64,000 bases of DNA. It comes from Flavobacteriaceae bacterium UBA7684. Its GTDB lineage: Bacteria > Bacteroidota > Bacteroidia > Flavobacteriales > Flavobacteriaceae. Location of the stretch: positions 1-64,000 of the forward strand of contig DLGW01000026.1 of NCBI GenBank assembly GCA_002482885.1, given 5' to 3'. Shown here piece after piece: positions 1 to 8,857 of the stretch (position 1 is its first letter; every line of letters begins with the position of its first letter). The position numbers and the translations under genes were made by a program. The notes under the pieces are model-generated. The model was not told where the DNA came from and made no database searches. It saw nothing but the letters and a program-made list of their open reading frames with translations.

Positions 1-33
1 GTAAACCTATTTTAGGACAAGACAAGGGGAATT

Positions 34-978
34 TTATTGAGTTCTTTTTATTAATTCACTAAAGCATTTTGCAACTTCTTTTTCATCAGGGATTAGCCTG
101 TATGCTAAAGCAGATAATTCCGTTTGATATTTTTCTTTTATTTGTTTCCATAAGGATGAAAAATCAGTTACCAAAGGAGATTCATAAATTGACTTAGATT
201 GCCAACCCATTGGCTCTTCAAACATTTCTTTATCGTGTTGCAGAATGGTATCAAATTGTTCTTTAAAAGAACCTGATGCTACAAACTCAATACACTCAGG
301 ATGTTGAATCAAGTAATACAAGTCATAAAAATGCCTAATCTTTTCAGAGATGCTTTCAACTGTATTTTCCTTAAATGAAAATCGAATTAATGAAACCATC
401 TTTTCCAATAGCGTTTGTTCTTTGCTCAATACGTTTACTTCAAAGGGTTGAAGATTGTGTTGCTCAATATATTTTTCATTACTTGTTTCTATTAAAAAGT
501 CAAATACCATACTCTGAATAGTAAGTCTTTGATAAGGGAAAGGGTTTGCAAAAGAGTTTATTTCAACTATGAGTTTATTGTTTGTGTTAGCTTTTTCAAT
601 TGCAACATATTCAAATACCGATTTCCTGAATCTTGAACCTTTACTGGTTACACCATCCATTTGCAATTCGGTTAAATCAGGTGTAATTTCCTTTTCAATG
701 GCGCGAATAATGGTTTTAATTTCATTACCTGATTTACCCTTGTCATTGATGATGGCAATGTCAACATCTTCAGAAAAGCGTTCTATAAGATTGTAGCCTT
801 TTGATAATGATGTTCCGCCTTTAAAAACGGATTCGTCAACATATTTACTTTTTGCCAAGCGGCTTAATACTAATGTTATCCAATAATCTTTTTCTACAAA
901 TTCCAACTTAATATCCAAGTGCTGTGATGCAGCTCTCAATGTTTGTGGAAATAATTTTATATCGTGATGCAACTTCAT
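34..978 (-). CDS. abiEii: AbiEii/AbiGii-family nucleotidyltransferase toxin
   Basis: This is the toxin half of a type IV toxin-antitoxin pair, a DNA polymerase beta-like nucleotidyltransferase of the AbiEii/MenT class, which in the family inhibits growth by modifying RNA after phage infection or loss of the antitoxin. The signature is visible near the N terminus: EKDYWIT at residues 29-35, FKGGTSLSK at 52-60 and SEDVDI at 69-74, giving the two metal-binding aspartates (71 and 73). I start it at 978, not at the upstream ATG at 990, because this ATG overlaps the antitoxin stop as ATGA, a typical coupling arrangement. It is about 314 residues, usual for the family, and looks intact. It is cotranscribed with abiEi from the promoter near 1716. 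The substrate cannot be told from sequence. Confidence 0.88.
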   Translation of the reverse strand: MKLHHDIKLFPQTLRAASQHLDIKLEFVEKDYWITLVLSRLAKSKYVDESVFKGGTSLSKGYNLIERFSEDVDIAIINDKGKSGNEIKTIIRAIEKEITPDLTELQMDGVTSKGSRFRKSVFEYVAIEKANTNNKLIVEINSFANPFPYQRLTIQSMVFDFLIETSNEKYIEQHNLQPFEVNVLSKEQTLLEKMVSLIRFSFKENTVESISEKIRHFYDLYYLIQHPECIEFVASGSFKEQFDTILQHDKEMFEEPMGWQSKSIYESPLVTDFSSLWKQIKEKYQTELSALAYRLIPDEKEVAKCFSELIKRTQ

Positions 979-1700
979 ACAATGTTCCATTTTTCGTTGG
1001 TGGATAAGGCTTTCGTGGCACCAGTTAGTTTATACTTGGTAATCGGGTTCAATGACTTGAAAAGTGTCTCTGTTGTTTGTCCTTTTTGCAATTGCTCTAA
1101 CAATGCACCTAACAAAGCCCTTGTAGCGGGTGGATATTTTAAAGCCAAGCGAACCAAGGTATTGATATCTTTATCCGTTAAGTTTTTAATGATTGCCAAA
1201 AACCGCTTGCAGGAAGCTTCTACACTGGCATCAGGTATTTTTTTGATGTAACGAATGGCATCCAGCAACTGTAACAAAGGAATATTCTCTTTGGTGATGG
1301 TGTTTTTTTGCTTTACAAAAGCAATGGTATATCGTTCTCTTTTAAAGTTTGGGCGAACCTGATTTTTCCCTATTTGTATGGTATTGCTTACCTGTGTGGT
1401 TAAGCCCAACTGGTTGTATATACTGTAACCCGTGAGATAGCCCGTTATTTTTCCGTTTTCTTCTAATAGGTCTTTTACTACTTGTGCCTGATTAGGCTGA
1501 AGATTGCCAAATGGTGTATTTTCGGGTTTGTAGTATTTTCCTTTGGATAGTTTGGCAATTTTGCCCGAAACTACCATACGATTCAGGGCTTTTATTACCG
1601 CTTCTTTTTGATTTACCTCTGTTGTAAAGTCGACATAGGTGAATACATACCCCTTGGGTAGTCTATCTATGGTAAGTGCTATGTATTCAGATATTTTCAT
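975..1700 (-). CDS. abiEi: AbiEi-type antitoxin/repressor (DUF6088-like)
   Basis: This is the antitoxin and probable autorepressor of the pair. Roughly residues 1-65 form a winged-helix domain (RLPKGYVFTYVDF, then KALNRMVVSGKIAKLSKGKYYKP), the arrangement seen in AbiEi and DUF6088 proteins. The remainder matches the usual antitoxin C-terminal domain in length (about 241 residues in all). An in-frame TTG lies at 1718, but it overlaps the -7 box TATCTTTG (1716-1723, minus strand), so the ATG at 1700 is the better start. The stop overlaps the toxin ATG by 4 bp. In studied AbiE systems AbiEi binds inverted repeats upstream of its own promoter, and a perfect 10-bp inverted repeat is present here at 1731-1760. 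DNA binding is inferred, not seen. Confidence 0.85.
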   Translation of the reverse strand: MKISEYIALTIDRLPKGYVFTYVDFTTEVNQKEAVIKALNRMVVSGKIAKLSKGKYYKPENTPFGNLQPNQAQVVKDLLEENGKITGYLTGYSIYNQLGLTTQVSNTIQIGKNQVRPNFKRERYTIAFVKQKNTITKENIPLLQLLDAIRYIKKIPDASVEASCKRFLAIIKNLTDKDINTLVRLALKYPPATRALLGALLEQLQKGQTTETLFKSLNPITKYKLTGATKALSTNEKWNIV

Positions 1701-1715
1701 TTCTTTATTGTAGTA

Positions 1716-1760
1716 CAAAGATAATTGATTTGTCCAGTTTATTAGAAAAAAAACTGGACA
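1716..1760 (-). promoter_or_regulatory. abiE promoter with inverted-repeat operator
   Basis: On the minus strand a -7 box TATCTTTG lies at 1723-1716, 15 bp before the preferred abiEi ATG. The perfect inverted repeat TGTCCAGTTT (1731-1740) and AAACTGGACA (1751-1760), with a 10-bp spacer, straddles the -33 region. The arms are 20 bp apart start to start, about two helical turns, so two repressor units could bind the same face and block the promoter. A good TTTG at -33 is absent (T-run only). Confidence 0.7.
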
Positions 1761-1902
1761 TTTTTAAATTCTATGAAGCGGTAATTTTACTCTATGTATT
1801 AAAAACAAACACCAATACCCAAAACCCAGCAAACCGCGTTAATGACAGAGCCATTGTTGGAGTTCTTTTTTATGTAGTGCAACGGAATAAAAAAAACGAC
1901 TG

Positions 1903-1931
1903 GCGAAGGCATGACCCGCAGGGGAACGCCC
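1903..1931 (-). repeat. Flavobacterium-type GGCGTTCCC intergenic element
   Basis: Read on the minus strand just after the selO stop, this GC-richer stretch has GGGCGTTCCCC, TGCGGGTC and TGCCTTCGCC followed by T8. It can fold and may terminate selO. A related sequence is at 21791-21835. It resembles the GGCGTTCCC...GGTC(G)GGC repeats scattered between genes in Flavobacterium genomes (recalled, not searched). The rest of 1761-1935 shows no gene. Confidence 0.5.
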
Positions 1932-1935
1932 AACG

Positions 1936-3510
1936 TTACGAACTACAAGACAACTGCGAGCACCCAACTTTGTTTTTTGCCCAATCGGGGCGTTTGGCGT
2001 ACCATTTTTCAAATTGAGGTTGTTCGTTATATGGATTTTTAAGCATTTCAAAAAGTTCGTTTACCAAATTGAAATCGCCTTTTTCGGCATCGTCAATGGC
2101 TAGTTGCGCCATGTAGTTTCTGAGCACGTATTTTGGATTTACGGCATCCATTTTTTGTTTTCTTTCGGTAGGAGTAAGGGTTTCTTTTTGTAATCTGTTT
2201 TGATATAATTGAAACCAATTTTCCCAAGCCGGTTGGTGTACTTTTAAATCGTTAAGGGTGTAAAAGGCACTTTCAATAAGAGTACTAAACGTTTGAAAAT
2301 TAACTTCATTTTCTGATTCAAATAGATTTCCTAATTGTCTGTAAAACAAAGTCATATCTATTTCTTGTAAAGTTAACTTGTTTTCTAATTCTTGAATTAA
2401 AAAAGCATCGTTATTATCCGTTTCATACAAACCAATTTTAGCTTTCATCATGTGCAAATACGCTTGTTGATATGCGTTTTGGAAGTTGCCTAAAATGTCT
2501 TCTAACGGTTTGGCTTCATTGATTAAAGGGTATAACGCATTCGCCAGTTGTAACAAATTCCACAAACAAATATGAGGTTGATTTTCAAATCGGTACCGTT
2601 TGTGTTGATTGTCGGTTGTATTAGGTGTCCATTTTGGATTGTAATCGTCCATCCAGCCATAAGGACCATAATCAATGGTTAATCCCAAAATAGACATGTT
2701 ATCGGTATTCATTACGCCATGTACAAATCCGACCCGTTGCCAATGGGTTACCATGGTTAGGGTTTTATCGCAAACTTCTTTGAAAAAAGCCAAGTAACGC
2801 TCGGTTTCTGACAAATGATTCAGATGATTGTAATGATGCTTGATGGTGTAATCGGTAAGTAATTGTAGGTTTTTATGGTCTTCGCGTGATGCGAATATTT
2901 CAAAATTTCCGAATCGAATAAAACTCGGAGCTACTCGGCAAACCACTGCGCCCAATTCATTTTTGGGATTGCCGTTGTACAACATGTCTCGGCTTACTAA
3001 ATCGCCTGTTAAAGCTACGGAAAGCGCTCGGGTAGTGGGAACGCCTAAATAATACATGGCTTCGCTACATAAATATTCCCGAATGGATGAACGTAATACA
3101 GCTAATCCGTCGGCTCTACGGGAGTAGGGAGTAGGCCCTGCACCTTTTAATTGAATGGCCCAAGTTTGATTTTGATGAAAAACTTCGGCTAAATTAATGG
3201 CTCTTCCGTCTCCTAATTGTCCTGCCCAATGTCCAAACTGATGCCCGCCGTAACACATGGCGTAAGGCTGGGTGTTTGGTAAAATTTCATTTCCAGTAAA
3301 TATTTTTACAAATTCTTCAGAAGTTAAGTCTGATGGATTTAGACCTAATAATTGCCCAACTGCTGCATTGGCATGAACCAATTTAGGTTGTGCCGTTTGT
3401 ATGGGATTTACATACGAAAAACAAGCATTTTCAACCTGACGGGTGTAATTTTCGGTAATAGAATCGGATGGTAATTCGGTGGTAAATGTGTTTTTTATGG
3501 GGAGTTTCAT
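1936..3510 (-). CDS. selO: Protein adenylyltransferase SelO (YdiU/UPF0061)
   Basis: SelO is a pseudokinase-fold enzyme that transfers AMP from ATP to Ser, Thr or Tyr of proteins, linked in bacteria and mitochondria to redox homeostasis. At 524 residues it has full family length. Landmarks are GGHQFGHWAGQLGDGRA (88-104), LKGAGPTPYSRRADG (121-135), HGVMNTDN (264-271), which carries a metal-binding Asn, and DYGPYGW (280-286), the DFG equivalent. The C terminus reads GCSQLSCSS. In eukaryotic SelO the penultimate region carries selenocysteine; here Cys and Ser stand instead, as in E. coli YdiU. The conserved Cys pair near the end fits the known redox control by a disulfide. It is preceded by recQ on the same strand with a gap of about 24 bp, so the two may be cotranscribed. 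Confidence 0.95.
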   Translation of the reverse strand: MKLPIKNTFTTELPSDSITENYTRQVENACFSYVNPIQTAQPKLVHANAAVGQLLGLNPSDLTSEEFVKIFTGNEILPNTQPYAMCYGGHQFGHWAGQLGDGRAINLAEVFHQNQTWAIQLKGAGPTPYSRRADGLAVLRSSIREYLCSEAMYYLGVPTTRALSVALTGDLVSRDMLYNGNPKNELGAVVCRVAPSFIRFGNFEIFASREDHKNLQLLTDYTIKHHYNHLNHLSETERYLAFFKEVCDKTLTMVTHWQRVGFVHGVMNTDNMSILGLTIDYGPYGWMDDYNPKWTPNTTDNQHKRYRFENQPHICLWNLLQLANALYPLINEAKPLEDILGNFQNAYQQAYLHMMKAKIGLYETDNNDAFLIQELENKLTLQEIDMTLFYRQLGNLFESENEVNFQTFSTLIESAFYTLNDLKVHQPAWENWFQLYQNRLQKETLTPTERKQKMDAVNPKYVLRNYMAQLAIDDAEKGDFNLVNELFEMLKNPYNEQPQFEKWYAKRPDWAKNKVGCSQLSCSS

Positions 3511-3534
3511 AGAGTTTGATTTGAGCAGATAAAT

Positions 3535-5655
3535 TTAATCCTCTTTTTCAATTACCGACAACGCTAATCTGATTTTAAAATATTCCATTTTTTCTTCAAA
3601 AAACTCAAAATAGGGTTTTAAAGTTTCGGGAGAATTTAAATTTTCTTTGGCTTTTCGGACGGAATCAACTTCGTCTGTACTTACAAATTGATGTACGTTT
3701 ATAGCTTCACCTTCGGTGTATAATTTGGCCAAGTGCGAAAATATGGTGGTGGGCGATAAGTCGCGTTGTTGAGCAATTTCGTCGATAGTTAATCCTTGTT
3801 GATACATTTCTAAAGTAACTTTATAGGTATCAGCCTTTTTGGGTTTCTTGATTTTATCACCCATAAAAGCAATGATTTCTGCTATGAATTCATCTCCGTA
3901 AACTTCTAATTTTCGTTGCCCAACACCACTAATGGTTTTAAAATCGTCTTCGCACATAGGGCGCACGCGCTCCATTTCTTTAAGTGTGGCATCGGTAAAA
4001 ATCAAATAGGCCGGAATATCTTCTTCTAAAGCAATTTTATGTCGTAGAGCCCGTAATCGTTCAAATAAAGTAGGGGCGGTTGTTTTAATTTTCGGTGTTT
4101 TGGCTTCGGTTTTTTGTATTTCAATTTCCTTAATTTCAATAGGATTGGTTAAAAATACCTTTTCGTTTTCAAACAAAACTTTTTTTGACAAAGCTGTTAA
4201 ACGCAACACATTGTTTTTGTGAAATGCAATTTCGCACAAACCTTGATTTATCAGTTGAATTAAATAATGTTGCCAATCTTTCCAAGTAATGTCCTTACCA
4301 ATGCCGTGGGTTTTGATTTGATTGTAGTTTTTTTCTAAAACTTGTGCGTTTTGAGCGCCTCTTAAAACGTCTATCACCATTCCGATGGCCTCGGATTCTT
4401 TTAATCGAGCAATGGTCGATAAAGCTTTTTGAGCAATAATGGTTCCGTCAAAAATAGCGGGTGGATTTTTACACACATCGCAATTGCCACAATTTTCGGT
4501 GATGAGTTCACCAAAATAACTCAATAAAATTTTTCTTCGACAAACGGTGGCTTCGGCAAATTGTTTCATGCGTTCTAGCTTGGCTATTTGCACTTCTTCG
4601 TTGGCGGTTCCGCTGATGAATTGTCGGAGTTGAATCACATCTCCATAACTATGAAAAAGTAGTGCATTTGCGGGTGAACCATCTCGACCAGAACGTCCAA
4701 TTTCTTGGTAATATCCTTCAATGTTTTTGGGCATATTGTAATGAATTACCCAACGTACGTTTGATTTATCGATACCCATTCCAAAAGCAATGGTGGCGCA
4801 AACAATTTCGGTTTTATCAAAAATAAAATCTTCTTGTACTTTGGTGCGTGCTTCATGACTTAAACCGGCATGGTAGGCGGAGACTTTAATGCCTTTATCG
4901 GATAATTTTTTAGCTAATTCTTCGGTAGATTTTCTGCTTAAACAATAAATAATACCCGATTGGTTGGGTCTGTTTTGTATGAATTGAATGATTTGTTTGA
5001 GTCTGTCGTCGGCCGAACGGACTTCCAGCGTAATGTTTTTTCTATCAAAAGACGATAAAAACAGTTGCGCTTCGGGTATATTTAATTGATTTAAAATGTC
5101 TTTTCGGGTGGCTTTATCGGCAGTAGCGGTTAAAGCAATAATGGGCGTATTGGGTAATATTTTTTTAAAGAATCCGAGTTGTTGGTACGATGGTCTAAAA
5201 TCATGTCCCCACGAAGAAATGCAGTGTGCTTCGTCTATGGCAATACAACTGATGTATTGTTCGTTTAAAATATTTTCTAAACCCGATAAACTTTCGGGGG
5301 CTACATATAATAATTTGATTTGTCTTTGAACTACTTTTTCAATTATGGATTGTTGTTCGGCACTGCCTTGGCTGCTGTTGTAATAATCAGCTGGAATTCC
5401 GTTCGCGTTTAATCCGTCTACTTGATCTTTCATCAATGCAATCAAAGGCGAAACTACTAAGGTAATTCCGCTAAAAAGTAGGGCAGGTAATTGAAAACAA
5501 ATGGATTTTCCTCCACCCGTAGGCATAATTACCAAACAGTCTTTTTGGTTTAAAACGGATTCTATAATCTCTTGTTGTTGGGCACGAAACGTATCGTATC
5601 CAAAATATTTTTTTAAAGTAGGAAATAACTCGTTGGTTGGTAGGGTAAGCGACAT
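3535..5655 (-). CDS. recQ: ATP-dependent DNA helicase RecQ
   Basis: RecQ is a 3'-5' superfamily 2 helicase used in recombination and fork repair. Visible parts are Walker A MPTGGGKS (44-51), the DEAH box in IAIDEAHCISSWGHDFRP (about 139-154), helicase motifs IV-VI (GIIYCLSRKSTEELA; IATAFGMGIDK-like; QEIGRSGRDG), the RQC zinc cysteines (CRRK...CGNCDVC), an HRDC domain (LRALRHKIALEEDIPAYLIFTD) and a C-terminal helix-turn-helix region (YQQGLTIDEIAQQRDLSPTTIFSHL). This last domain is typical of Bacteroidota and Firmicutes RecQ. I use the ATG at 5655 (706 residues); the frame is open to a TTG at 5685 but the added residues have no family match. It is divergent from the MBL gene at 5763. Confidence 0.95.
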   Translation of the reverse strand: MSLTLPTNELFPTLKKYFGYDTFRAQQQEIIESVLNQKDCLVIMPTGGGKSICFQLPALLFSGITLVVSPLIALMKDQVDGLNANGIPADYYNSSQGSAEQQSIIEKVVQRQIKLLYVAPESLSGLENILNEQYISCIAIDEAHCISSWGHDFRPSYQQLGFFKKILPNTPIIALTATADKATRKDILNQLNIPEAQLFLSSFDRKNITLEVRSADDRLKQIIQFIQNRPNQSGIIYCLSRKSTEELAKKLSDKGIKVSAYHAGLSHEARTKVQEDFIFDKTEIVCATIAFGMGIDKSNVRWVIHYNMPKNIEGYYQEIGRSGRDGSPANALLFHSYGDVIQLRQFISGTANEEVQIAKLERMKQFAEATVCRRKILLSYFGELITENCGNCDVCKNPPAIFDGTIIAQKALSTIARLKESEAIGMVIDVLRGAQNAQVLEKNYNQIKTHGIGKDITWKDWQHYLIQLINQGLCEIAFHKNNVLRLTALSKKVLFENEKVFLTNPIEIKEIEIQKTEAKTPKIKTTAPTLFERLRALRHKIALEEDIPAYLIFTDATLKEMERVRPMCEDDFKTISGVGQRKLEVYGDEFIAEIIAFMGDKIKKPKKADTYKVTLEMYQQGLTIDEIAQQRDLSPTTIFSHLAKLYTEGEAINVHQFVSTDEVDSVRKAKENLNSPETLKPYFEFFEEKMEYFKIRLALSVIEKED

Positions 5656-5762
5656 GAATAAAAGCGTTTTTGTTTTGAAGGGCAAAAGTAGCTCAAAGCA
5701 GGGGATAAGGCAAAATAATTATAAATGCCTACTTTTGGAAAATATAATTAACCATCCCAAAA

Positions 5763-6872
5763 TTGAAAAAAATAATGCTCATCTTTTTCCTCATTGTACT
5801 AATACTTGTCGCAGGTACTTTTTTGTTTTTACAACACCCAAAATTTGGAAAATTACCCTCTGGCGAGCGATTGGCTAAAATTGAACAATCTCCAAATTAT
5901 AAAAACGGAAAATTTCAAAACCAAAGTTTTACACCCGATTTAACCGAAGGTACCAGTTATTACAGCGTGTTGAAACAGTTTTTATTTGAAGAAAAAATCA
6001 GACCCAATCCAACGGATACCATTCCTTTTGTAAAAACAGATTTACTGCATTTAGATAAATCTAAAGACATTTTAGTTTGGTTCGGGCATTCGTCTTATTT
6101 TATTCAAATAGATGGAAAACGCATTTTGGTAGATCCTGTTTTTTGCGGGTCGGCATCGCCACTACCTTTTGGGGTAAAAGCTTTTGAAGGCACTAATAAT
6201 TACAGCGTGGCAGACATGCCCGAAATAGATTATTTATTCATTTCGCACGACCATTGGGATCATTTAGATTACGAAACCGTAAAGGCATTAAACCCAAAAG
6301 TAAAACAAGTAATTTGTGGTTTAGGAACAGGTGAACACTTGGAATATTGGGGATATGATGCTAAAAAAATCATTGAAAAAGATTGGAATGAAAAAATTGT
6401 TTTAGCCGATAATTTTATTGTGAATACGGTACCTGCCAGACATTTTTCAGGACGAGGAATTACAAGAAATAAAGCCCTTTGGTTATCGTTTGTTTTACAA
6501 ACACCCACCCAGAAAATTTTTATAGGAGGGGATAGCGGTTACGATTCTCATTTTGCGGAAATAGGTAAAATTTTTGGCCCGTTTGATTTGGCCATTCTTG
6601 AAAACGGACAATACGATATTAAATGGAGGTATATTCATTTATTACCCGATGAAATTTTAACGGCAGCAAAGGAGTTACAAGCTAAAACGGTATTACCCGT
6701 ACATTCTGCCAAGTTTGTATTAGGTAATCATGCTTGGGACGAACCGTTAGAATTGATTTCTCAAAATGGCGAAAAAGAAAACATAAGAGTAATTACTCCA
6801 ATTATAGGCGAAGAAGTACGTTTAAATGATTCCTTACAAACATTTACGAAATGGTGGAGAACAGTAAAATAA
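5763..6872 (+). CDS. Membrane-anchored or exported MBL-fold hydrolase (NAPE-PLD/UlaG-like)
   Basis: This is a metallo-beta-lactamase-fold hydrolase of the group that includes NAPE-PLD and UlaG. The zinc motif HDHWDH is at about 162-167, preceded by WFGHSSYFIQIDGKRILVDPVF, and later histidines occur in VPARHFSGRG, GGDSGYD and LPVHSAKF. The first 25 residues are a hydrophobic segment after KK, so it is an envelope protein, either anchored or with a signal peptide. The start is TTG at 5763 (MKKIMLIFFL); an ATG at 5775 would drop the positively charged N terminus. Its substrate is unknown, with phosphodiester lipids or lactones the family possibilities. Its 3' end overlaps the next gene by 22 bp, suggesting cotranscription. 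Confidence 0.82.
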   Translation: MKKIMLIFFLIVLILVAGTFLFLQHPKFGKLPSGERLAKIEQSPNYKNGKFQNQSFTPDLTEGTSYYSVLKQFLFEEKIRPNPTDTIPFVKTDLLHLDKSKDILVWFGHSSYFIQIDGKRILVDPVFCGSASPLPFGVKAFEGTNNYSVADMPEIDYLFISHDHWDHLDYETVKALNPKVKQVICGLGTGEHLEYWGYDAKKIIEKDWNEKIVLADNFIVNTVPARHFSGRGITRNKALWLSFVLQTPTQKIFIGGDSGYDSHFAEIGKIFGPFDLAILENGQYDIKWRYIHLLPDEILTAAKELQAKTVLPVHSAKFVLGNHAWDEPLELISQNGEKENIRVITPIIGEEVRLNDSLQTFTKWWRTVK

Positions 6873-7255
6873 ACCAAATCATTTGCCCCTGCGGACGCCC
6901 AAAAACCTACACAGATTGTTGTGGTCAAATACACCAAAATCAAGCAAAAGCCATTACTGCTGAAGATTTAATGCGATCCCGTTATACGGCTTTTGTATTA
7001 GCAAATGGTGATTATTTGATGCATAGTCATCATTCTAGTACGCGTCCTATTTCTGAAAAAAATGAAATTGTACGTTGGGCAAAATCAGTAAAATGGATTA
7101 AGTTAGAAGTATTAAATACAACCCAAGGTTCCAGCAATGACAACGAAGGAACCGTGGAGTTTAAAGCTTATTTTAAAGAAGGTTTTGTAACCACATATAT
7201 TCATGAAAATTCCTATTTTACGAAAGAAAATGGAAATTGGGTGTATGTAGGATAG
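6851..7255 (+). CDS. YchJ-family protein with N-terminal SEC-C zinc motif
   Basis: This 134-residue protein belongs to the YchJ/UPF0225 family. The N terminus carries the SEC-C type cysteine cluster CPCGRPKTYTDCCG (Cys 12, 14, 23, 24), followed by the conserved stretch AEDLMRSRYTAFVLANGDYLMHSHHSSTRP and an NTF2-like fold ending in NGNWVYVG. Family function is not established; a zinc-binding or protein-interaction role is inferred. The ATG at 6851 lies inside the MBL gene and overlaps it by 22 bp; a GTG follows directly, so the start could be one codon later. A small basic protein gene follows 21 bp downstream. Confidence 0.88.
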   Translation: MVENSKINQIICPCGRPKTYTDCCGQIHQNQAKAITAEDLMRSRYTAFVLANGDYLMHSHHSSTRPISEKNEIVRWAKSVKWIKLEVLNTTQGSSNDNEGTVEFKAYFKEGFVTTYIHENSYFTKENGNWVYVG

Positions 7256-7276
7256 GCCAAATAAAAACGATACATT

Positions 7277-7435
7277 ATGGCGAAAGGACCAGAGAAAAAT
7301 ACCAAAAATAAAGCTTTACATACCAAGCTTATGAATCGTAAAAAGAATAAACTTCAAGAAGAAAAAAAAGCCAGAGCCGAACGCTTAAAAGCGGTTGTAA
7401 AAAAGATGAACGAACAAAAAGGGGAGATGTCCTAA
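7277..7435 (+). CDS. Small highly basic protein of unknown function, 52 aa
   Basis: An ATG at 7277 opens a 52-codon frame ending in TAA at 7433-7435. It encodes a Lys/Arg/Glu-rich, probably all-helical peptide beginning MAKGPEKNTKNKALHTK and containing KKNKLQEEKKARAERLKAVVKK. There is no signal or membrane segment. The gene sits 21 bp after the ychJ-like gene on the same strand, so it is probably the last gene of that operon. Similar short basic proteins occur in flavobacteria, but I know of no assigned function; nucleic-acid binding is a guess from charge alone. The clean start, codon use like the neighbours and operon position support a real gene. Confidence 0.65.
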   Translation: MAKGPEKNTKNKALHTKLMNRKKNKLQEEKKARAERLKAVVKKMNEQKGEMS

Positions 7436-7518
7436 AGACTTACTTATCTTTACCAACTGATTTTTAGCGTAAAACTGCCTTTGTGGTTTTATTCAGACTT
7501 TTAATTTGAAATCTACTT

Positions 7519-8829
7519 ATGGCAAATAATATCAAAGCGCAACAAGAAATTCTTGAAAAATTAAATATTTACGAATTGAATTCCATGCAGCAAGAAGCTA
7601 TTGCTGTTATAGAACACTCCACCAACACTGTTATACTTTCACCCACAGGAACAGGAAAAACTTTAGCCTTTTTATTGCCTGTAATTTCACTGTTAGACCC
7701 TAAATTAAACGAAGTTCAAGCCTTGATTTTAGTACCTTCAAGGGAATTGGCGATACAAATTGAACAAGTAATCAGAGAAATGGGGTCGGGGTTTAAAGTA
7801 AATGCCATTTATGGTGGTCGTTCTATTGCTAAGGATAAAATAGAAATGAAACACACCCCATCGATTTTAATTGGTACTCCGGGTAGAATTGCCGATCATT
7901 TTGGGCAAGAACGTTTTTCCAAACAATACATCAAAACCTTAGTTATTGACGAGTTTGATAAGTTTTTTGAAGTAGGTACCGAAGAAGAAATGAAGTTCAT
8001 TTTAAGTTTATTACCTACCTTAAATAAACGCATTTTAACCTCTGCCACACAAGGAATTAAAATACCAGGATTCATTCGTTTAGACAAACCAAAAGTATTG
8101 GATTATTTACATGAAAAGTCCTCAAAATTAGAACTTAAGACTGTTTTATCTAAATCGGTAAGTAAGTATTCTATATTGTTGGATTTATTGAATCATATTG
8201 GGAATCATCCGGGAATTATTTTCTGTAATACAAAAGAAAGTATAGACGAATTAGATTCCTTTTTAACCCGTAAAAAAATTGCACACGGATGTTTTCATTC
8301 TGGGATGGATCAAATAGAAAGAGAACGCACCTTGATTAAATTAAGAAATGGTTCGCATTCCGTAGTGATTGCTAGTGATTTAGCTTCAAGAGGTATTGAT
8401 ATTCCTGAAATGAAATACATCATTCATTTTGAATTGCCTAAAAAAGCGGAAGATTTCACGCACCGAAATGGTAGAACGGCTCGAGTAAATTCCAAAGGAA
8501 CAGCTTATATTTTAAAAGGTTTAGAGGAAGAATTACCAGAATACGTTAAAAAGTCAAAAGTAGCGGATATTAAATCTCAGGCTGAAATAAAACCACCATT
8601 TTGGCAAACTTTATATATATCAGGAGGCAGAAAAGACAAAATTTCTAAAGGCGATATTGCAGGTTATTTTTTTAAACAAGGAAATATTTCACCAGATCAG
8701 CTAGGTATTATTGAATTAAAACAAGATTGCACCTTTGTAGCTGTACCGATTTCTATAGCCAAACATTTGGTTAAGAATTTAAACAATACTAAACTGAAAA
8801 CTAAAAAAGTTAGGGTTAGTATTATTTAA
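7519..8829 (+). CDS. DEAD-box-type RNA helicase with DbpA C-terminal domain
   Basis: This is an ATP-dependent RNA helicase of superfamily 2, probably for ribosome assembly or RNA turnover. Motifs in order are SPTGTGKT (41-48), PSRELA (73-78), TPGR (120-123), motif II as DEFD (144-147), SAT (175-177), GIIFCNTKES, ASDLASRGIDIPE and HRNGRTAR. The C-terminal roughly 75 residues (WQTLYISGGRKDKISKGDIAGYF onward) match the DbpA RNA-binding domain, which in E. coli DbpA recognises 23S rRNA hairpin 92. The third residue of motif II is Phe instead of Ala; I recall the same change in Bacteroidota homologues, so it is likely a clade feature and not a lesion. The catalytic Asp and Glu are present. It is transcribed alone. 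Confidence 0.9.
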   Translation: MANNIKAQQEILEKLNIYELNSMQQEAIAVIEHSTNTVILSPTGTGKTLAFLLPVISLLDPKLNEVQALILVPSRELAIQIEQVIREMGSGFKVNAIYGGRSIAKDKIEMKHTPSILIGTPGRIADHFGQERFSKQYIKTLVIDEFDKFFEVGTEEEMKFILSLLPTLNKRILTSATQGIKIPGFIRLDKPKVLDYLHEKSSKLELKTVLSKSVSKYSILLDLLNHIGNHPGIIFCNTKESIDELDSFLTRKKIAHGCFHSGMDQIERERTLIKLRNGSHSVVIASDLASRGIDIPEMKYIIHFELPKKAEDFTHRNGRTARVNSKGTAYILKGLEEELPEYVKKSKVADIKSQAEIKPPFWQTLYISGGRKDKISKGDIAGYFFKQGNISPDQLGIIELKQDCTFVAVPISIAKHLVKNLNNTKLKTKKVRVSII

Positions 8830-8857
8830 ATTTCTGGTAGGGAAGTCCGGTTTACTT

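Noticed and set aside
1676..2017. Plus-strand ORF over the abiE promoter and selO end
   Set aside because: It runs antisense through two well-supported genes and the operator and has no coding signature.
5655..5685. Longer recQ N terminus from TTG at 5685
   Set aside because: The added ten residues have no family match and ATG at 5655 gives the normal RecQ start.
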